From contig OZ024872.1 of NCBI GenBank assembly GCA_964017185.1, positions 60,691,817 through 60,755,816 on the forward strand: 64,000 nt of DNA. The letters run 5' to 3'. The notes beneath the pieces are model-generated. The model made no database searches. It saw nothing but the letters and a program-made list of their open reading frames with translations, and had not been told where the DNA came from. The DNA comes from Rugalucina vietnamica. Lineage: Eukaryota; Mollusca; Bivalvia; Lucinida; Lucinidae. Shown here piece after piece: positions 31,696 to 43,083 of the stretch (position 1 is the stretch's first letter; each line of letters opens with the position of its first letter). Both the position numbers and the translations under genes were made by a program.

Positions 31696-32622
31696 TTTTA
31701 GCGAATATGAAATGGTGTGTTTCTAACCCTACTGTCTGCGCTATCTTTCAGAAACAACAATTTTCAAAACCACCAATTGAAACTCCAGAAAAACTTTGGG
31801 ACTCTATTTCAGGGCAAAACCAAAGGTTTCTTTGGAATTATTTACTTTAAGCTTTTGTCCGCAGAAATCTGATGTCACATGGTTTGTCGAAAGTTGCACC
31901 CAAAAATATCAAACCGTCCAAAGGAATCGGGGCTTTTTAAATTAGGTAGTATTTTTTCGCCTGAGAGTAGTTTCCCTTAATGGAAATTCATATCTCAGTA
32001 TAAATCACTTATCAATGAAAGCAAAAGTTATTAAATTGAAACTTAGAGCCGTGTCTATGACTTAAAATTGTTCTTAGACGGTTCAACTGTTGAATGCATT
32101 GTTGGATTCGATAATATTCATAAGATTTTCTTTGTGCTTCTATGACATCATAGGAGCACTAAAAATATTATTGAGATAGCAAGCAAAATTTCAAATTTAG
32201 TTATTTCAGTAACCATTCACAATAATTTCGAGGTTGTTTTTTGTAATTTGTTTCTTGCATCAATGGCCAATATAATTAAATGCAATCAAAACTCTTTTTA
32301 TATGACCTTTAAGTGTCTGGACCTCAGTTATGTTTAATACACAATTTGGTGCATTCAACCTGAAAAAATGTCAATTTTGATTTTTTTATTGAAAATAATT
32401 ACTTCCCTTGTTCCAATATTTACAATGGAAAGAGCACTACCCAGAATTATAATTTTGGGCATACTATTTTTATTTGTGAACCGATTTTCATTTTGATGGC
32501 ACTTTTTAAGACTTTCGAACTGCAAACGAATGGTATGATCATGTTTTTCTTGGTGTACCAGCAACGGTTATATTTGAGAAAAGGAAGTTTCTGAAAGATG
32601 GTGCACACACAGTAGCTATATA

Positions 32623-32876
32623 CATTGCGAAAATATGCATATACAATATACAGGGGTAAAAATTCATCTTTAAAAATCAAAATTTTCAGATGAAAAATTT
32701 AGATATTCTTTTCTTATTTTTGCTCAAAACATAGATTGCGGGTACACAATTACCCGCAAACTGTGTTTTAGAGCAAAAAATAAGAGAAATATGTATACCC
32801 AGGTGCATACCCCAGTTTTACTATATAAAAGTGGAGTATAAGGCGGTACATATTGCACGGACGCGTTTGCGTGATG
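32623..32876. mobile_element. MITE, CATTACGAAAACTTGCCCATG family, copy d
   Basis: Diverged ends CATTGCGAAAATATGCATA and GCGTTTGCGTGATG. The interior keeps the TTTTTGCTCAAAACATAGATTG block and a GCGGGTA...TACCCGC hairpin. Confidence 0.75.
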
Positions 32877-34256
32877 ATGAATGTACTGGTATGTTATGTA
32901 TGCCTACCTTGTTTTGTCTTACTCTCTCTACTTGTTCCTTTAGGGTCTGCAAGTCTTCATTTCGGCATTTACTGCAAAATATTAAACAAAAACTGTATCA
33001 GTCCTTTCTATAATTCATACATGTGTATTCACTGGAGACTATGTGGTGTACGTGTGTGGGGGGTATACCTATTTTTCTTATTCTTGAAACAAACAAAGTA
33101 ACGTCGCTCCGCCCAAAGGCGCAGCATAGATCATGTGATAGTTAAATGTTAAGGCGCAGCCTAGATCATGTAATAGTTAAATGTTTTTCATCGGGAAATC
33201 AAGAACATCAAGAAGTTAGGAACCAATGAAGACAAATTATAGCCTCCACATCGTGTACTAGGTCAAATAAAGCCCACTAAAACCATCTTTACATCGCCCC
33301 CACCACGTGCAGGTCTTCTAGTAACGCCATTTCAAGCCAAATTTACTTTTTTGCTAGTGTTTGATTTCAACTGTCAGATAAGTGTCGCCACGGGCCAATA
33401 CAACACAGCTCTGTATCTGGGCCAATAAGATATTGCTTGATTTGAATCAATGTTGCAATGTGTTAAATATTATTTCGGGTTCCCTATAAGACTCCATTAG
33501 AAAGCGTTAGGGAACGCAATAATAAAATTATTTCACGTATTTTTTACTTGAATATTTTTTAACTTTGATAGTTGCCAATTGTTACCAGCAGTGCAGCCAT
33601 GTTAAGGTTCCTGGCTCAAAAGAGACACAGCTTGGTTTATGACCTACATGTTATTCTCAAGATATGAATAGTTAACGTTTCTAGTAATAATGTGCTCGTT
33701 TAGGCCCGACTGGTTGCCATCTAGACAGATTTACTTACCGCCAAGACGCCACTTATGGACTCATTGATTGACGGATATTTTGGCAAATACTCGGTGGCAC
33801 AAGGATCGATTTTCAAAGGAAAACTTGCAAAAAGCAAGCTTATGCTTAATTGCTTGGTCTACTGAAATCCTTTGATGAAGTATGACATGCAGCGATTTGA
33901 AAATTGTTCCAGTTTTCTGCATAACCCGTCTCCATCGAATTTCCTACATGGCCCCGAGACGTCAACGCTTACGTGCGATGCAAAGTCATAGACTGGGACT
34001 AGTGCCTAATGTATCATGCTGGAATGGGACTAGTTAAATTATTCACAGTTTTTACATAAAACCAGTGTTATGGTCCCTTATCCAATATTTGAATTCAATG
34101 GCTTTCACTAGAGTTTGTAGCTTTTCGCTTGAACCAACGTACATTTAGCATGCGTCGTGCACCGTTGATGAGTTAATTCACTGTGATAGCATGTTCGGTG
34201 ACGCTTTTCTTTTTTAAACGTCAGTATAGATAGATATAGATGACTCTTTAGCTTAC

Positions 34257-34327
34257 CTTGGTAGTATTTTCTTGGGCTTTTTGCGTCCCATTATCGACAA
34301 TTGCCTCACCGTCACTACGGAAACACC
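34257..34327 (-). CDS. Predicted upstream exon B
   Basis: A 71-nt exon with acceptor GTTTTATTACAG and donor GTAAGC, both strong. The frame that accepts the single base left by exon A encodes CFRSDGEAIVDNGTQKAQEN then TTK, and ends in phase 0 as exon C requires. The peptide is polar and acidic with no recognised domain. A short alternative frame with an internal ATG (MGRKKPKKILP) exists, but it would hit a stop after joining exon C. Confidence 0.58.
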
Positions 34328-34774
34328 CTGTAATAAAACATTAAAAAGCATTATATGTATTTTGAATTAGAAGCAACAAAGCACATATTCTTGCAGAAAT
34401 GCAAACTGTACAGTCTGATTAGCTTGATTCATATACATGCGCTGCGCACAATTTGCAAATCCGACACTCCCTCCCCATTACTCACCCTATAGAAATTTGC
34501 ACCCAACAAACTGAAAGTTTCTTTTGTGAAACGCCCAGTGTCATAAATTGCGACTATATTCTGAAGGTACTCAAGCTTCGAATGGTATTTATTCACAAGA
34601 AAACCTACATGTAGCAAAAACCGAGGAGGAACAAAAAGACACTTTAGTTTGATCGGGGAATAAGCCTCTTAGTCAATAATAGATATCGCTAGTCTTACAT
34701 GTGCAACGAAAAACACTAGCAGAACGCTTTAATTTTTGCATGCCCAGAATTTGTCATGGCAGCTAGACATACAT

Positions 34775-34777
<3 letters not shown>

Positions 34778-34811
<34 letters not shown>
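34778..34811. repeat. (AGAC)n microsatellite
   Basis: Eight to nine ACAG/AGAC tetranucleotides. Confidence 0.9.
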
Positions 34812-34813
<2 letters not shown>

Positions 34814-34847
34814 TTTCCATCAACAAGCTTTCTATGAAATACCAAAC

Positions 34848-34919
34848 ATCATGATGAAATTTTCAATTTTCATAGCTGAAAAACATCTTTGTATATTGCA
34901 TGGGCAAGTTTTCGTAATG
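34848..34919. mobile_element. MITE, CATTACGAAAACTTGCCCATG family, terminal fragment e
   Basis: Only the right end remains: TGCATGGGCAAGTTTTCGTAATG with a GAAATTTTCAATTTTC stem. Confidence 0.7.
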
Positions 34920-35505
34920 ATCACACGACTCATAGGTTTGTGGACTTTAACGTCCTACATGCATCAGTTCTTAAGGGTGTGCAGGGATGTCCATTTAAGG
35001 GCCTGTCACATACTCCCGAGTTTGAGCTACGACATGCTACGAGTTAGTACGAGTTAAAACTCGCCGCTTGTCGCGCGAGTTGCCACGAGTTTTGTAGAAA
35101 ATATTTACGTAAAAAATGACCTACGAGTTCTGCACGACATCTCTACGAGATAAATTTTGAAATTTAACTAGATTTCTGCGAGTCTTCACGAGTTGCTACG
35201 AGTTGCTACGACATCTGTAAGAGTACCCGCGACATGAGTACGAGAAGCGTACGACATTTCTACGAGTTGCTACGAGTTGGTACGAGTTCTACACGAGTAC
35301 TCACGAGTCACTCCGAGTTTACTACGATATACCCCGACATTTGTACGAGAATAGTACGACAACGTACGAGTTTCACTCGAGTATCCACGACAAGGCAAGA
35401 CTTCTCAGTACGACTTTTTATGATGTTTGGGACAAAAGATGACCCACCACTGACCCATGAGTCATTATATCATTTGTTCTCGAGAGAGAAAGATGTCACT
35501 TCGAC

Positions 35506-36612
35506 CCCCTGGGGGGGGGGGGGGGTACTGTAATTTTTTGTGGATACATAGGCGAGGCCTCAGCTTCTACCCCCAAACCCAAAAAATTACTGAGATTTAC
35601 GGACCACCCAAAAAAAAAAATACCAGTTCTATCAGGCATACCAAAAAAAATACTTGAACTTTTAGCTTACCCCAAAAAATTATTCATCTTTTTATGCCTA
35701 TTGATGAAATTTTATCACATCCATATGATCTAAGCTGTTGGTGGTACGTTAAATCCCAAATCAACCATTCAACAGAACACGTCACAATACAGTTAGTATA
35801 TGTAGGAACTAGGAAGTAAAAACCAAGTTTAAGAGGGGGTTTGTAGGCATCTGGCAGAGGAGGAGGGGTTACTTTGCCTCAAGTTGTCCACATGCCCATA
35901 GAGTGGAACAACCCGGATGGTCAGAACTATATCTCTGCGCCCCATAGAAATCAAAAGAGTGTTTCGGGGATGGGGTAAACATTATGGTTTCAGACCAATT
36001 ATCCGGCTATTGTGTGCTGGAGGAAAGACATATTCGGACACGAAAATTGAATAGACATAACATTTCTGTGTACAAAACATGAATTAAAAATACTCTGCAC
36101 CAGTGCACAGAAAAGATATATGAAAATATAAAACTGGGCGATGCCCATTTAAGATGGTCTGAAACCGTCATAATGTTTACCCCCATCCCCGAAACACTCT
36201 TTTGATTTCTATGGGGCGCAGAGATATAGTCCTGACCATCCGGGTTGTTCCACTATATGGGCATGTGGACAACTTGAGGCAAAGTGACCCCTGTTCCTCT
36301 GCCAGATGCCTACAACCCCCCTCTTAAACAACAATATTGCTTCACTCTAAAATCGTTATAGAAATAAAGAGATTTCCCAAGAAATGTGCAAAACCCAAAA
36401 AGTTACTTAGAATTATAGATGACCCGAAAAACATAATTTAGAAAAGGTATGACCCCCAAAAAATATCCATAAAAAGCTCACTACCCAAAAAAGTAACTAG
36501 TTTTTTTCTGAAAACCAAAAAAGAATATGGAAATTCAAAATGTTGACCACAAAAAAGTCAGCATCGCCTACCTATGTATACAGAAAATTTCAGAGTACCC
36601 CCCCCCCCCCCC
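35506..36612. mobile_element. Inner TIR element, poly-G/C ends
   Basis: The left end CCTGG then a G-run into TACTGTAATTTT(T/C)TG and GATACATAGGCGAGGC is mirrored at the right (GCCTACCTATGTATACAG, AGAGTACCCC, C-run, TGGG). It lies wholly inside the 34998-37337 element. The interior has many ACCCAAAAA-type A-rich repeats. Confidence 0.78.
35827..36329. mobile_element. Innermost hairpin element with about 170-bp arms
   Basis: Ends GTTTAAGAGGGGGTTTGTAG and CTACAACCCCCCTCTTAAAC. Arms 35827-35997 and 36154-36329 are inverted copies at roughly 90 percent by eye, with a loop of about 150 bases. It is concentric with the two larger elements. Confidence 0.85.
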
Positions 36613-37437
36613 TGGGCTTCAACCATCGCTACAAAAACTACAAGTGTTTTTTGCAATTGGAGGAGGACGTGGTGCCAACAGCCGGGGTGGTGTATCTCTA
36701 TCACTGTCACCAGATTCTCCTTTTTTGATGTCTTCGGTTCATTTTTTTCTTCCTAGGAGGCATTCTAGAAGTAACTATACACTAATGTTTTAAGATGTTG
36801 CTTGTTGCTGTCTACAATGAAAGTGGCAGTAGAAAAAGAAAGCCAAGTACAGCTATGTTTTCACAACTCGCGCAAACTCGTAGACAACTCGTGGTATGTC
36901 GTACGGATGTCGTGGATACTCGTACTGATCTCGTAGGAATGTCGTAGCAACTCGCGATAACTCGCCGTCAATGTCGTGGTATATCGTAGGAACTCGTAGC
37001 AACTCGTAGGTAACTCGCCGAGTTTGAGATGACGCCGAGAACGCGCGACAACCCACGACATTAGTACGAGTTCTGTACGAGTTCTGTACGATATGCTACG
37101 AGATCAGTCCGAGTTATGCTCCGCCCACTTTTAGACGGCGAGTTGCTACGAGAATTTTAAACCGTTTAAAATTCTCGTAGCCTTTCCACGACAAGCTACG
37201 AGTTATGCCGAGTTGAGAAGAGTTGTGTACGACAACCGAAGACATATGCCGAGTTCTCTACGAGATGCTACGAGTTCACCAAAAAAGTGGGCGGAGCTTA
37301 ACTCGTAGCTCAAACTCGTGAGTGTGTGACAGGGCCTTTACTGAAAGAAGTTTCTCGTCAGAACATTGGTAGAGTACGATTCGCTAAAATACATAATGAA
37401 GTATGGTGGTTATAATAATATTTGTTGGGTTTGGTTA

Positions 37438-37643
37438 TTGTTTAAAGTCTCGTTAAACAATTTTTCATCCATGTTGTGACGGAACCACCACTTACTGTGT
37501 TTTTAACCAGTACTAAAGGGAGCTTTAGGAAGTATTACTTTAGGGAGTCTAGGACACTAGACGACTTTCGATTTTGGGCTCGAACCCATGAACTCTAGGT
37601 TACTACGGAAATCTGACACTCTACCACTGAGCCACAGCGCTCC
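37438..37643 (-). mobile_element. tRNA-derived SINE
   Basis: On the minus strand GGAGCGCTGTGGCTCAGTGG (A box region) and GGTTCGAGCCC (B box) are followed by a body with CTCCCTAAAG and a tail CTGACA/ACGTTAA-like end. It is the same family as the copy at 40371. Confidence 0.8.
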
Positions 37644-38206
37644 TTGTTAGAAGCAGTTTCAACGTATTTCATCGTTATTTTACATTAGAGGGATCAAAAA
37701 TGATTTTCAATTCATTAATATTCGCAAGATCCCGAGGGACTATCTAAAACCGATGGCGAAGCTCGAGGTTTTAACACTTCCTTCAGGACCTTGCGAATGT
37801 CAATGAATGACGAAAGACGAAATTATGTTTGATATTTTCAAAAAATCCTACAAAAACTAAGAAATTGATAAGACATTAGTTTTTTTTTATACCATACAGC
37901 CTCATAATATTTTGTAAGGTTCAAAACTCATGCTCGATCCGGGCTCTGGTCAATTAATATTAAATCAGCACGTGTTCTGCCCGCGCCTGGTAACAAGCAT
38001 AAATAAAAGTCGTTATCAGCACGTGCGCACGCGATTTCCCTGATTATAACAATAATTTCGTTTTCCTTAACATGACTGTTAATACGGTGCGATAATGGTA
38101 TTTATGAAATAATAAGCATTATTGTAGTAATGCATTTTGTTGCCCATTTAATACAAAATGCTTTGCAGTACCAAAAGCATGATAAAGTAATAAATGAATG
38201 CATTAC

Positions 38207-38255
38207 CTGTAAGTCCCAGCTGATTCCTTGTGTCCAGTCGAACTGCCAATTTCAT
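38207..38255 (-). CDS. Predicted upstream first coding exon A
   Basis: ATG at 38255 opens MKLAVRLDTRNQLGLT and one further base, then the donor GTAATG. The frame upstream of the ATG is closed by a TGA 39 bases before it, so this is the first in-frame Met. Joined to exon B the spanning codon is GGG (Gly). Exons A+B+C give a 61-residue leader whose last Met equals calmodulin Met1, predicting a product of about 209 residues. Upstream sequence on the minus strand has an inverted CCAAT motif and a CACGTG box, consistent with a promoter. The transcript is inferred, not seen. Confidence 0.55.
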
Positions 38256-38440
38256 ATTTGTGTCCCGTTCTGTCGAAATCAAACGCGAACGTCAAGTGTT
38301 TCTAAATCAGGACTTCAAAGGAAAGCGACCAACTTCGTCGTAATAGTGGGACATTCTACCTTCAATCGATCAGCCAATAGTTGTGCTAGCGAGGTATTTG
38401 AGAAAATTTAGCTCCGCCTACTAGGGTCATTCACGTGACA
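38256..38440 (-). promoter_or_regulatory. Candidate promoter/5'UTR for upstream exon A
   Basis: Reading toward exon A on the minus strand there is CACGTG near 38432, GGCGGAGC near 38410 and an ATTGGCT (reverse CCAAT) near 38376. No TATA box stands out. These are short motifs, so support comes mainly from position before an ATG exon with a strong donor. Confidence 0.35.
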
Positions 38441-38799
38441 TAACTTTGGTACATTGTGTAAAGGTCTCAGAGTAAAACATCGGTAATTTGTGTGTGTTTT
38501 ATGACGAATCTCTCTGTTAAAACTATTTGTCTACGCGCCAGCGCGTAGACTACTCTAAGGTTTGAGACTGACCTACTTACAAGACAACTCATACACCTCT
38601 CTACAACTGCAACTGCACGTTTGAGTCTAGTGGCTTGACCATCGTGTTAGTAGGATTCCGGGTCGTTTCGCCAAGGACCGTGTAAACACCCCCAAACACC
38701 CATGCAAACCTTCCTTTGGTTAGTAACACATTTGTACCAATGGTGCAGTAGGTACCAAAAAATGGGGCAAATTGTTAAACTCGTGGAAATGGTGCATGA

Positions 38800-39000
38800 T
38801 TGCATTCTATCTAAGCAACAACGGAATGAAATGAAACGACGGTATTGTGACGCTATATGGTCAGGTATGAAAGCTTTGACCGCGCCCCACCTGCCGTGTA
38901 GCCAATTACATTCTATCCAAGCCACAACGGAATGAAATGAACCGACAGTATCGTGACGGTCGATTGTCAGGTATGAATGCTTTCACCGCACAGCCGCTGT
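38800..39000. repeat. Tandem duplication of about 110 bp
   Basis: ATTCTATC(T/C)AAGC(A/C)ACAACGG, GAATGAAATGAA(A/C)CGAC and GTCAGGTATGAA blocks occur at about 38803-38888 and 38910-38990. Confidence 0.75.
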
Positions 39001-39489
39001 TTTATTTCTGTTCAGTCGAATGCACCACGATGAAATGGGAGTACGGTCAGATTCTTTGACATTCTAGTTTATATATGCGAAGCGTAGACCAAGCTTTTTG
39101 TTAAAGCTTATACTTGTCTACATTTTTATTCAAAATATCATAGTCTTAAGTCGAGGCAATAGAACATAATTAGAATGGTCAGCCATTGTGTTGGTAAAAT
39201 CACCCACAGCAATAACACCAGGGAGCTGTATAACAGTTCCCTGATAACACTAAACTGATCAATCGTGTACTGCATTGCTGGTCATATACCCCGCTACATG
39301 TCTGCTTGAATTGTTGTTTAACGTCCTCCAGATAATCGGGAAGGACCTGAGTAATTACCAGTAATATGGATGAGTTCGTGTGTCCTGCTATACAGAAACA
39401 AGCCGGCGCCTCTCGATTCGGAGTCTGTCGTTATCAGCCACATCCCATCGTGACGTGAGGTTGCATCAATATGTCCGTTATCACATTCC

Positions 39490-39722
39490 CGTGGCTGAGT
39501 GGTTAAGAGAGCTGTTTCTTAATCACTCGATCATCTCACCGCTGTGTCTGGAATGGGTTCAAGCCCCGCTCTGGCCACATGTGAGACAAGCCAAGTTCTG
39601 CTTGTGGGTGTGCCAGATGGTTTTTCTCTTGGTTGGTTTTTCTCTTGGTTCTCCCGTATTCTTTGCCCGTCTCATATGATCTGAAATAATCTTGAAAGGG
39701 ACGTAAAACTAAATAAATAAAA
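39490..39722 (+). mobile_element. tRNA-derived SINE, second subfamily
   Basis: Head CGTGGCTGAGTGGTTAAGAG (A box), B box GGTTCAAGCCCC, body GGTTTTTCTCTTGGTT duplicated, GGGACGTAAAACTAAATAAA and an A-rich tail. It resembles a Ser/Leu-type tRNA head. Confidence 0.82.
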
Positions 39723-39807
39723 AAAATGATTCTATCACGGGTATACAGGGTGTAACTTTCTAGTGTCGGGTCGGCGGAAACTATTTTAATTACACGTGCA
39801 TACATGT

Positions 39808-40204
39808 AACGCCGTTGTGTGTCAAAACCAACAACAAGTATAGGCGAAACCAAAGACGCAGATCAGCTGTGTAGTAAATGTACGGATGATCAACCACCTT
39901 TGTTTTCGCTACTCGGATAGTCTTATTTCTACTTAAATCCCAGGCGCGAATCCAGAAAATTTTCTCAAGGGGGGGGGGGCGTCCAAATTTTCAGAAGGGG
40001 TCTGACGGAAAATTTCAACATGGCAAAAAATAATAATCTGGCAATTCCAGGGGGTCCGGACCCCCTGTCCCCCCCCCCCCCCCTCTGGATCCGCTCATGA
40101 ATCCGAAATTTGAAGCTTCTGGTTTTCTTCTATGGCTCTACTTGCTGATTTGTGTCGGACCTGGTCTGAAACCCAGATTGTTGGTTTTGTCATGCTGTGG
40201 CTCA
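39808..40204 (+). mobile_element. MITE, GCCGCATCGTGAGAAAACC family, copy 4, interrupted
   Basis: Diverged left end GCCGTTGTGTGTCAAAACC and right end GGTTTTGTCATGCTGTGGCTC. The element is split by a 159-bp foldback MITE flanked by AATCC duplications. Confidence 0.75.
39941..40099. mobile_element. 159-bp MITE nested in copy 4, AATCC duplication
   Basis: Ends CAGGCGCGAATCCAGA and TCTGGATCCGCTCATG, with G- and C-runs just inside. AATCC at 39936-39940 and 40100-40104. Removing it restores the layout of uninterrupted copies 5 and 6 (TAAATCCGAAATTTGAAGC). A related diverged piece lies at about 58648-58790. Confidence 0.82.
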
Positions 40205-40370
40205 ATTGTCTGCTTTTAAAACCAGGGGAACTTTGCTGACAAAAAGTTTGTAAACCCTGCCAGGACTAAGTAAATTCCCAGGCCATTTTGAGTTTCACGG
40301 TCTGTGAAGATTCTTTTAATTTATAGGTAGTCCGAAAGACAGTGTACCAGACACCTGCATACAAAACGTT

Positions 40371-40581
40371 TGTTTGTTTGTTTGTTTGTTTTGAGGCTTA
40401 ACGTCCCAGTCAACAATTTTTCAGTCATGTCGGGACGGAGCTAACACTTCCTGGTTTAAACAGTACTGTAGGGAGTTAAGGTGTCTTGCTCAAGGACACA
40501 ACACGGTGACGCATGTGGGATTCGAACCCAGGACCTCTCTATTCAAAGTCCGACGCTCTACCACTACGCCAGCGCGCTCCC
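40371..40581 (-). mobile_element. tRNA-derived SINE with CAAA tail
   Basis: Head GGGAGCGCGCTGGCGTAGTG, B box GGTTCGAATCC, body CTTGAGCAAGACACCTTAAC and CCGACATGACTGAAAAATTG, then a (CAAA)n tail (40371-40392 on plus as TTTG repeats). The best-preserved SINE here. Confidence 0.9.
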
Positions 40582-40754
40582 TATGCAAAACGTGGCTTGT
40601 GCGAAGCGCAGAACTTTAACCAACTCTTGTGATCGGTAATGAAGTCAACTACCCTATAAGCACTTGGCTACGGGCCGCCCAGTGCAAATTTGCAGGCATT
40701 TGAGTTTTACGGCCATTTACAAGCTGTCATTCTCTACACATGCAATGCTGTTTG

Positions 40755-40876
40755 ATGTGTAAATTAATATTCTGGTCAGCAATTTTTCAGTCATTTCGGG
40801 ACGCAGCCAACACTTCCTTGATAAAAAAAAATCAAGACCGAGTGCGACGCTTTCACGATAGACCACCGCGCACCCC
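40755..40876 (-). mobile_element. SINE remnant
   Basis: The body CCGAAATGACTGAAAAATTG and head GGTGCGCGGTGGTCTA remain; the middle is deleted around a poly-A-like run. Confidence 0.6.
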
Positions 40877-41189
40877 AGAATTTCAAAACTAAAATTTTTA
40901 AAGGGACCCGGGATCGAAAGCTCGTTCGGATGCGTGTCCATCTTTGGTGAAGTGTGCACGATACCGTTCTCTGTCCACATTGCCATGTTTCTTTCTAACT
41001 GCATTTTATGGACTTTCATCAACTGAGCTCCAAGTTAATGGCGAAAATAATGTATGGTAATTTACAGTAATAACCTACATGTAACTCAGTCAGGAAAGGT
41101 GCGGCCATCATGCCTGACCGTCCAAACTTAGCTGTTCAAGTGATCCAAGACCATGAAGACGTATTCAGCATCAACTGTGTCAAAGCTGA

Positions 41190-41340
41190 GGATGGGGTAG
41201 CTCGGTAGCCTAGTGGTCAGATTCCGGGTCGAGAGGTGGGGATTGACCTCCACTTGAGCAAGGTACACTACTCCCTATAGAACTTTTATTTCACGGGAAG
41301 CGGTGACTAAAATTGTTTACTGGAACGTTAAAATATAACA
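41190..41340 (+). mobile_element. SINE remnant
   Basis: GGGGTAGCTCGGTAGCCTAG, ACTTGAGCAAGGTACACTAC and CTGGAACGTTAAA follow the SINE order with internal decay. Confidence 0.6.
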
Positions 41341-41404
41341 ATGGACAACAGGATCTTGGTTTGTCGTGCAAGATACGAGCTCTCAGTACTTAGTAATATC
41401 TCCT

Positions 41405-41587
41405 CCATGCAGTTTGGTGATGGTTTAAGGTCCCCGTCAACATCTCAGACATGTCGGAGCGGAACCAACGCTTCCTTTGTAGTTTATTGAGTTGCTCAAG
41501 AATACTACAAGGCAGGGTAAGGTACGAACTGCCATACGATATGTCGCTCCAGAGCCCCGGACTCTACCACTAGGTAATGGCGCTCCC
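41405..41587 (-). mobile_element. SINE, diverged
   Basis: Head GGGAGCGCCATTACCTAGTG, body CTTGAGCAACTCAATAAACT and CCGACATGTCTGAGATGTTG, tail GACCTTAAAC. Confidence 0.7.
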
Positions 41588-41633
41588 TTGATCGAATATC
41601 TACACAGGCATAATTTATCACAAAGACGGACCA

Positions 41634-41822
41634 GTCGGCGCGGTGGCATACAGGTAGGGCCTCACGGGTTCGATCCCCACTGGCGGCACCGTACCGTGCT
41701 CTGTCATTGAGCAAGACATTAAATACCAAGCGTTTGTTAAACCCCAGGAAGGGGTGGCTCCGTTCCGACATGACTGAAAATTTGATGACTGGGACATTAA
41801 ACCTCAGTTCAAACCGTGAAAG
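41634..41822 (+). mobile_element. tRNA-derived SINE
   Basis: Head GTCGGCGCGGTGGCATACAG, B box GGTTCGATCCC, body ATTGAGCAAGACATTAAA, CCGACATGACTGAAAATTTG, GGGACATTAAACC and a short AAAC tail. Confidence 0.82.
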
Positions 41823-42190
41823 AATGACCGGATTGCCAAGCTCAACTCCTGGTTTTGTGCGACAGGTTCGGTCAGGTTGTTGTTAGTGGTTACGTTGGCT
41901 GGCTGTACATATGCTGCTTTGATGTGTTTGTATATATTCTGGTTTTGCGTCCCAGTAAACAAATATTTCCATCATATCGGGACGTAATAGGCTTCTTTTC
42001 CATCATATCGGGGCGTAATCATATGCTTCTTTGAGACGTTTTAAAGATAACGGACAAACATGACACAGTATGCTTCAATCATATTCATGACCAAATTTCA
42101 CGAACTTCTCAGCACCGTGATGAGCAAGCTGATGTTCTACATCTTTGTTTCTGGTGCATATATAATGCAGAGCTTGAGTCGAAGATACAA

Positions 42191-42425
42191 TGAGCCGCAT
42201 CGTGAGAAAACTGGATTTTTGCATAGCGAAAACAAAGGCGCCGATCAGCCGTGCAGTAACTGCACAGCTGATCGGCGCCTTTGTTTTCGCTACTCGGATA
42301 GTAAAATTCTCTTCTTTTTATAGCCAAAATTTCAAGCTTCTAGCCTTTTTCTGTGACTATACAGGCTGGTTTATGTCGGACCTGGTCGGAAACCCCGAAG
42401 ACCGGTTTTCTCGCCTCGCGGCTCA
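42191..42425 (+). mobile_element. MITE, GCCGCATCGTGAGAAAACC family, copy 5 (best preserved)
   Basis: Ends TGAGCCGCATCGTGAGAAAA and TTTTCTCGCCTCGCGGCTCA. The interior has a long palindrome from GCGAAAACAAAGGCGCC through CAGTAACTGCACAG to GGCGCCTTTGTTTTCGC. The ORFs it generates on both strands are by-products of the palindrome. Confidence 0.88.
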
Positions 42426-43083
42426 AATGGAAATAAAACAAATCATAGAAACATGATTCATTTAATTTTCATAATATTTCTATAACCCATATCTGATCTG
42501 CAGTGCTGTAAAACATTGGTACAATGAAATTCAGTGTGTGTCCATCATGCTCACACCCATGTATTATCAGCCATACTTAAATCCTCTCGGTCTGACTTAA
42601 ATTGACGGTTCATTCATTCAAATTTAGGATACTAGTATATACTGACCCTATGCTATTTTATTTGTATTTTTGCCCAGAAACAAATGCAATGCGCGTTTTT
42701 GCCAAAACCACAAGATAGAAAAGATGGTGTGTACCAGACAAGTACCATAAATCTGCATTACAAAAATCAGAAGTGTTCTTCTTACAAGCTATTATCACAC
42801 GCATGGGTGTGTTAGCATAATGGAACTTTTTCGGATCAAAATCAACTGATTTTTAATTAATAGAAGTACAGAATGCTGTTCACTACAACTAAGGTTAATT
42901 ATTAAATGCCCACAATAAAAAGATATCCGTAAGAAACGAATTAAAACTGATCACTCTGGTGAAACACATGTAGCAAAAATATCGTTAATTATCTGAAATG
43001 ATTTTGCATACTATCCGTAAGAACTTATTAAAACTGGTCACTCCGGAGCACATAAACGAAAAAAAAATCGTTAATTATCTGAA

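Larger units (their letters stand above)
31000..34256. other. Predicted B-C intron, unassigned apart from MITEs
   Basis: Aside from MITE copies c and d, a 33-bp tandem duplication near 33110-33180 (AAGGCGCAGC(A/C)TAGATCATG) and a foldback fragment near 33235-33300, nothing is recognised. Confidence 0.4.
34998..37337. mobile_element. 2.34-kb Harbinger-like TIR element with ACGAG-rich arms
   Basis: Ends AGGGCCTGTCACATACTC and GTGTGTGACAGGGCCT; 3-bp duplications TTA at 34995-34997 and 37338-37340. Within the ends are hundreds of bases of degenerate ACGAGTT/ACGACAT-type repeats (35020-35410 and 36865-37315), largely inverted between the arms. There is no transposase ORF. TTA duplications suggest the PIF/Harbinger superfamily. 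It sits in the predicted intron between exons A and B. Confidence 0.85.

Noticed and set aside
34257-34290. MGRKKPKKILP in exon B as a separate protein start
   Set aside because: That frame stops soon after joining exon C, while the other frame is open through A, B and C.
36853-37061. ORFs rich in YEL/SRVAT repeats
   Set aside because: They come from the degenerate ACGAG repeats in the arm of the 2.34-kb element.
38647-38935. Overlapping ORFs at a 110-bp duplication
   Set aside because: Both strands give short frames of equal quality, with no homology, splice support or codon signal.
37438-41822. tRNA genes suggested by A- and B-box motifs
   Set aside because: No complete cloverleaf with a paired acceptor stem; each head continues into a shared SINE body and tail.
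42060-42456. Overlapping ORFs containing SENKGADQ and TADRRLCFRY on both strands
   Set aside because: They are by-products of the MITE's internal palindrome; the same peptides recur at 15.4 and 53.0 kb with no conserved gene context.
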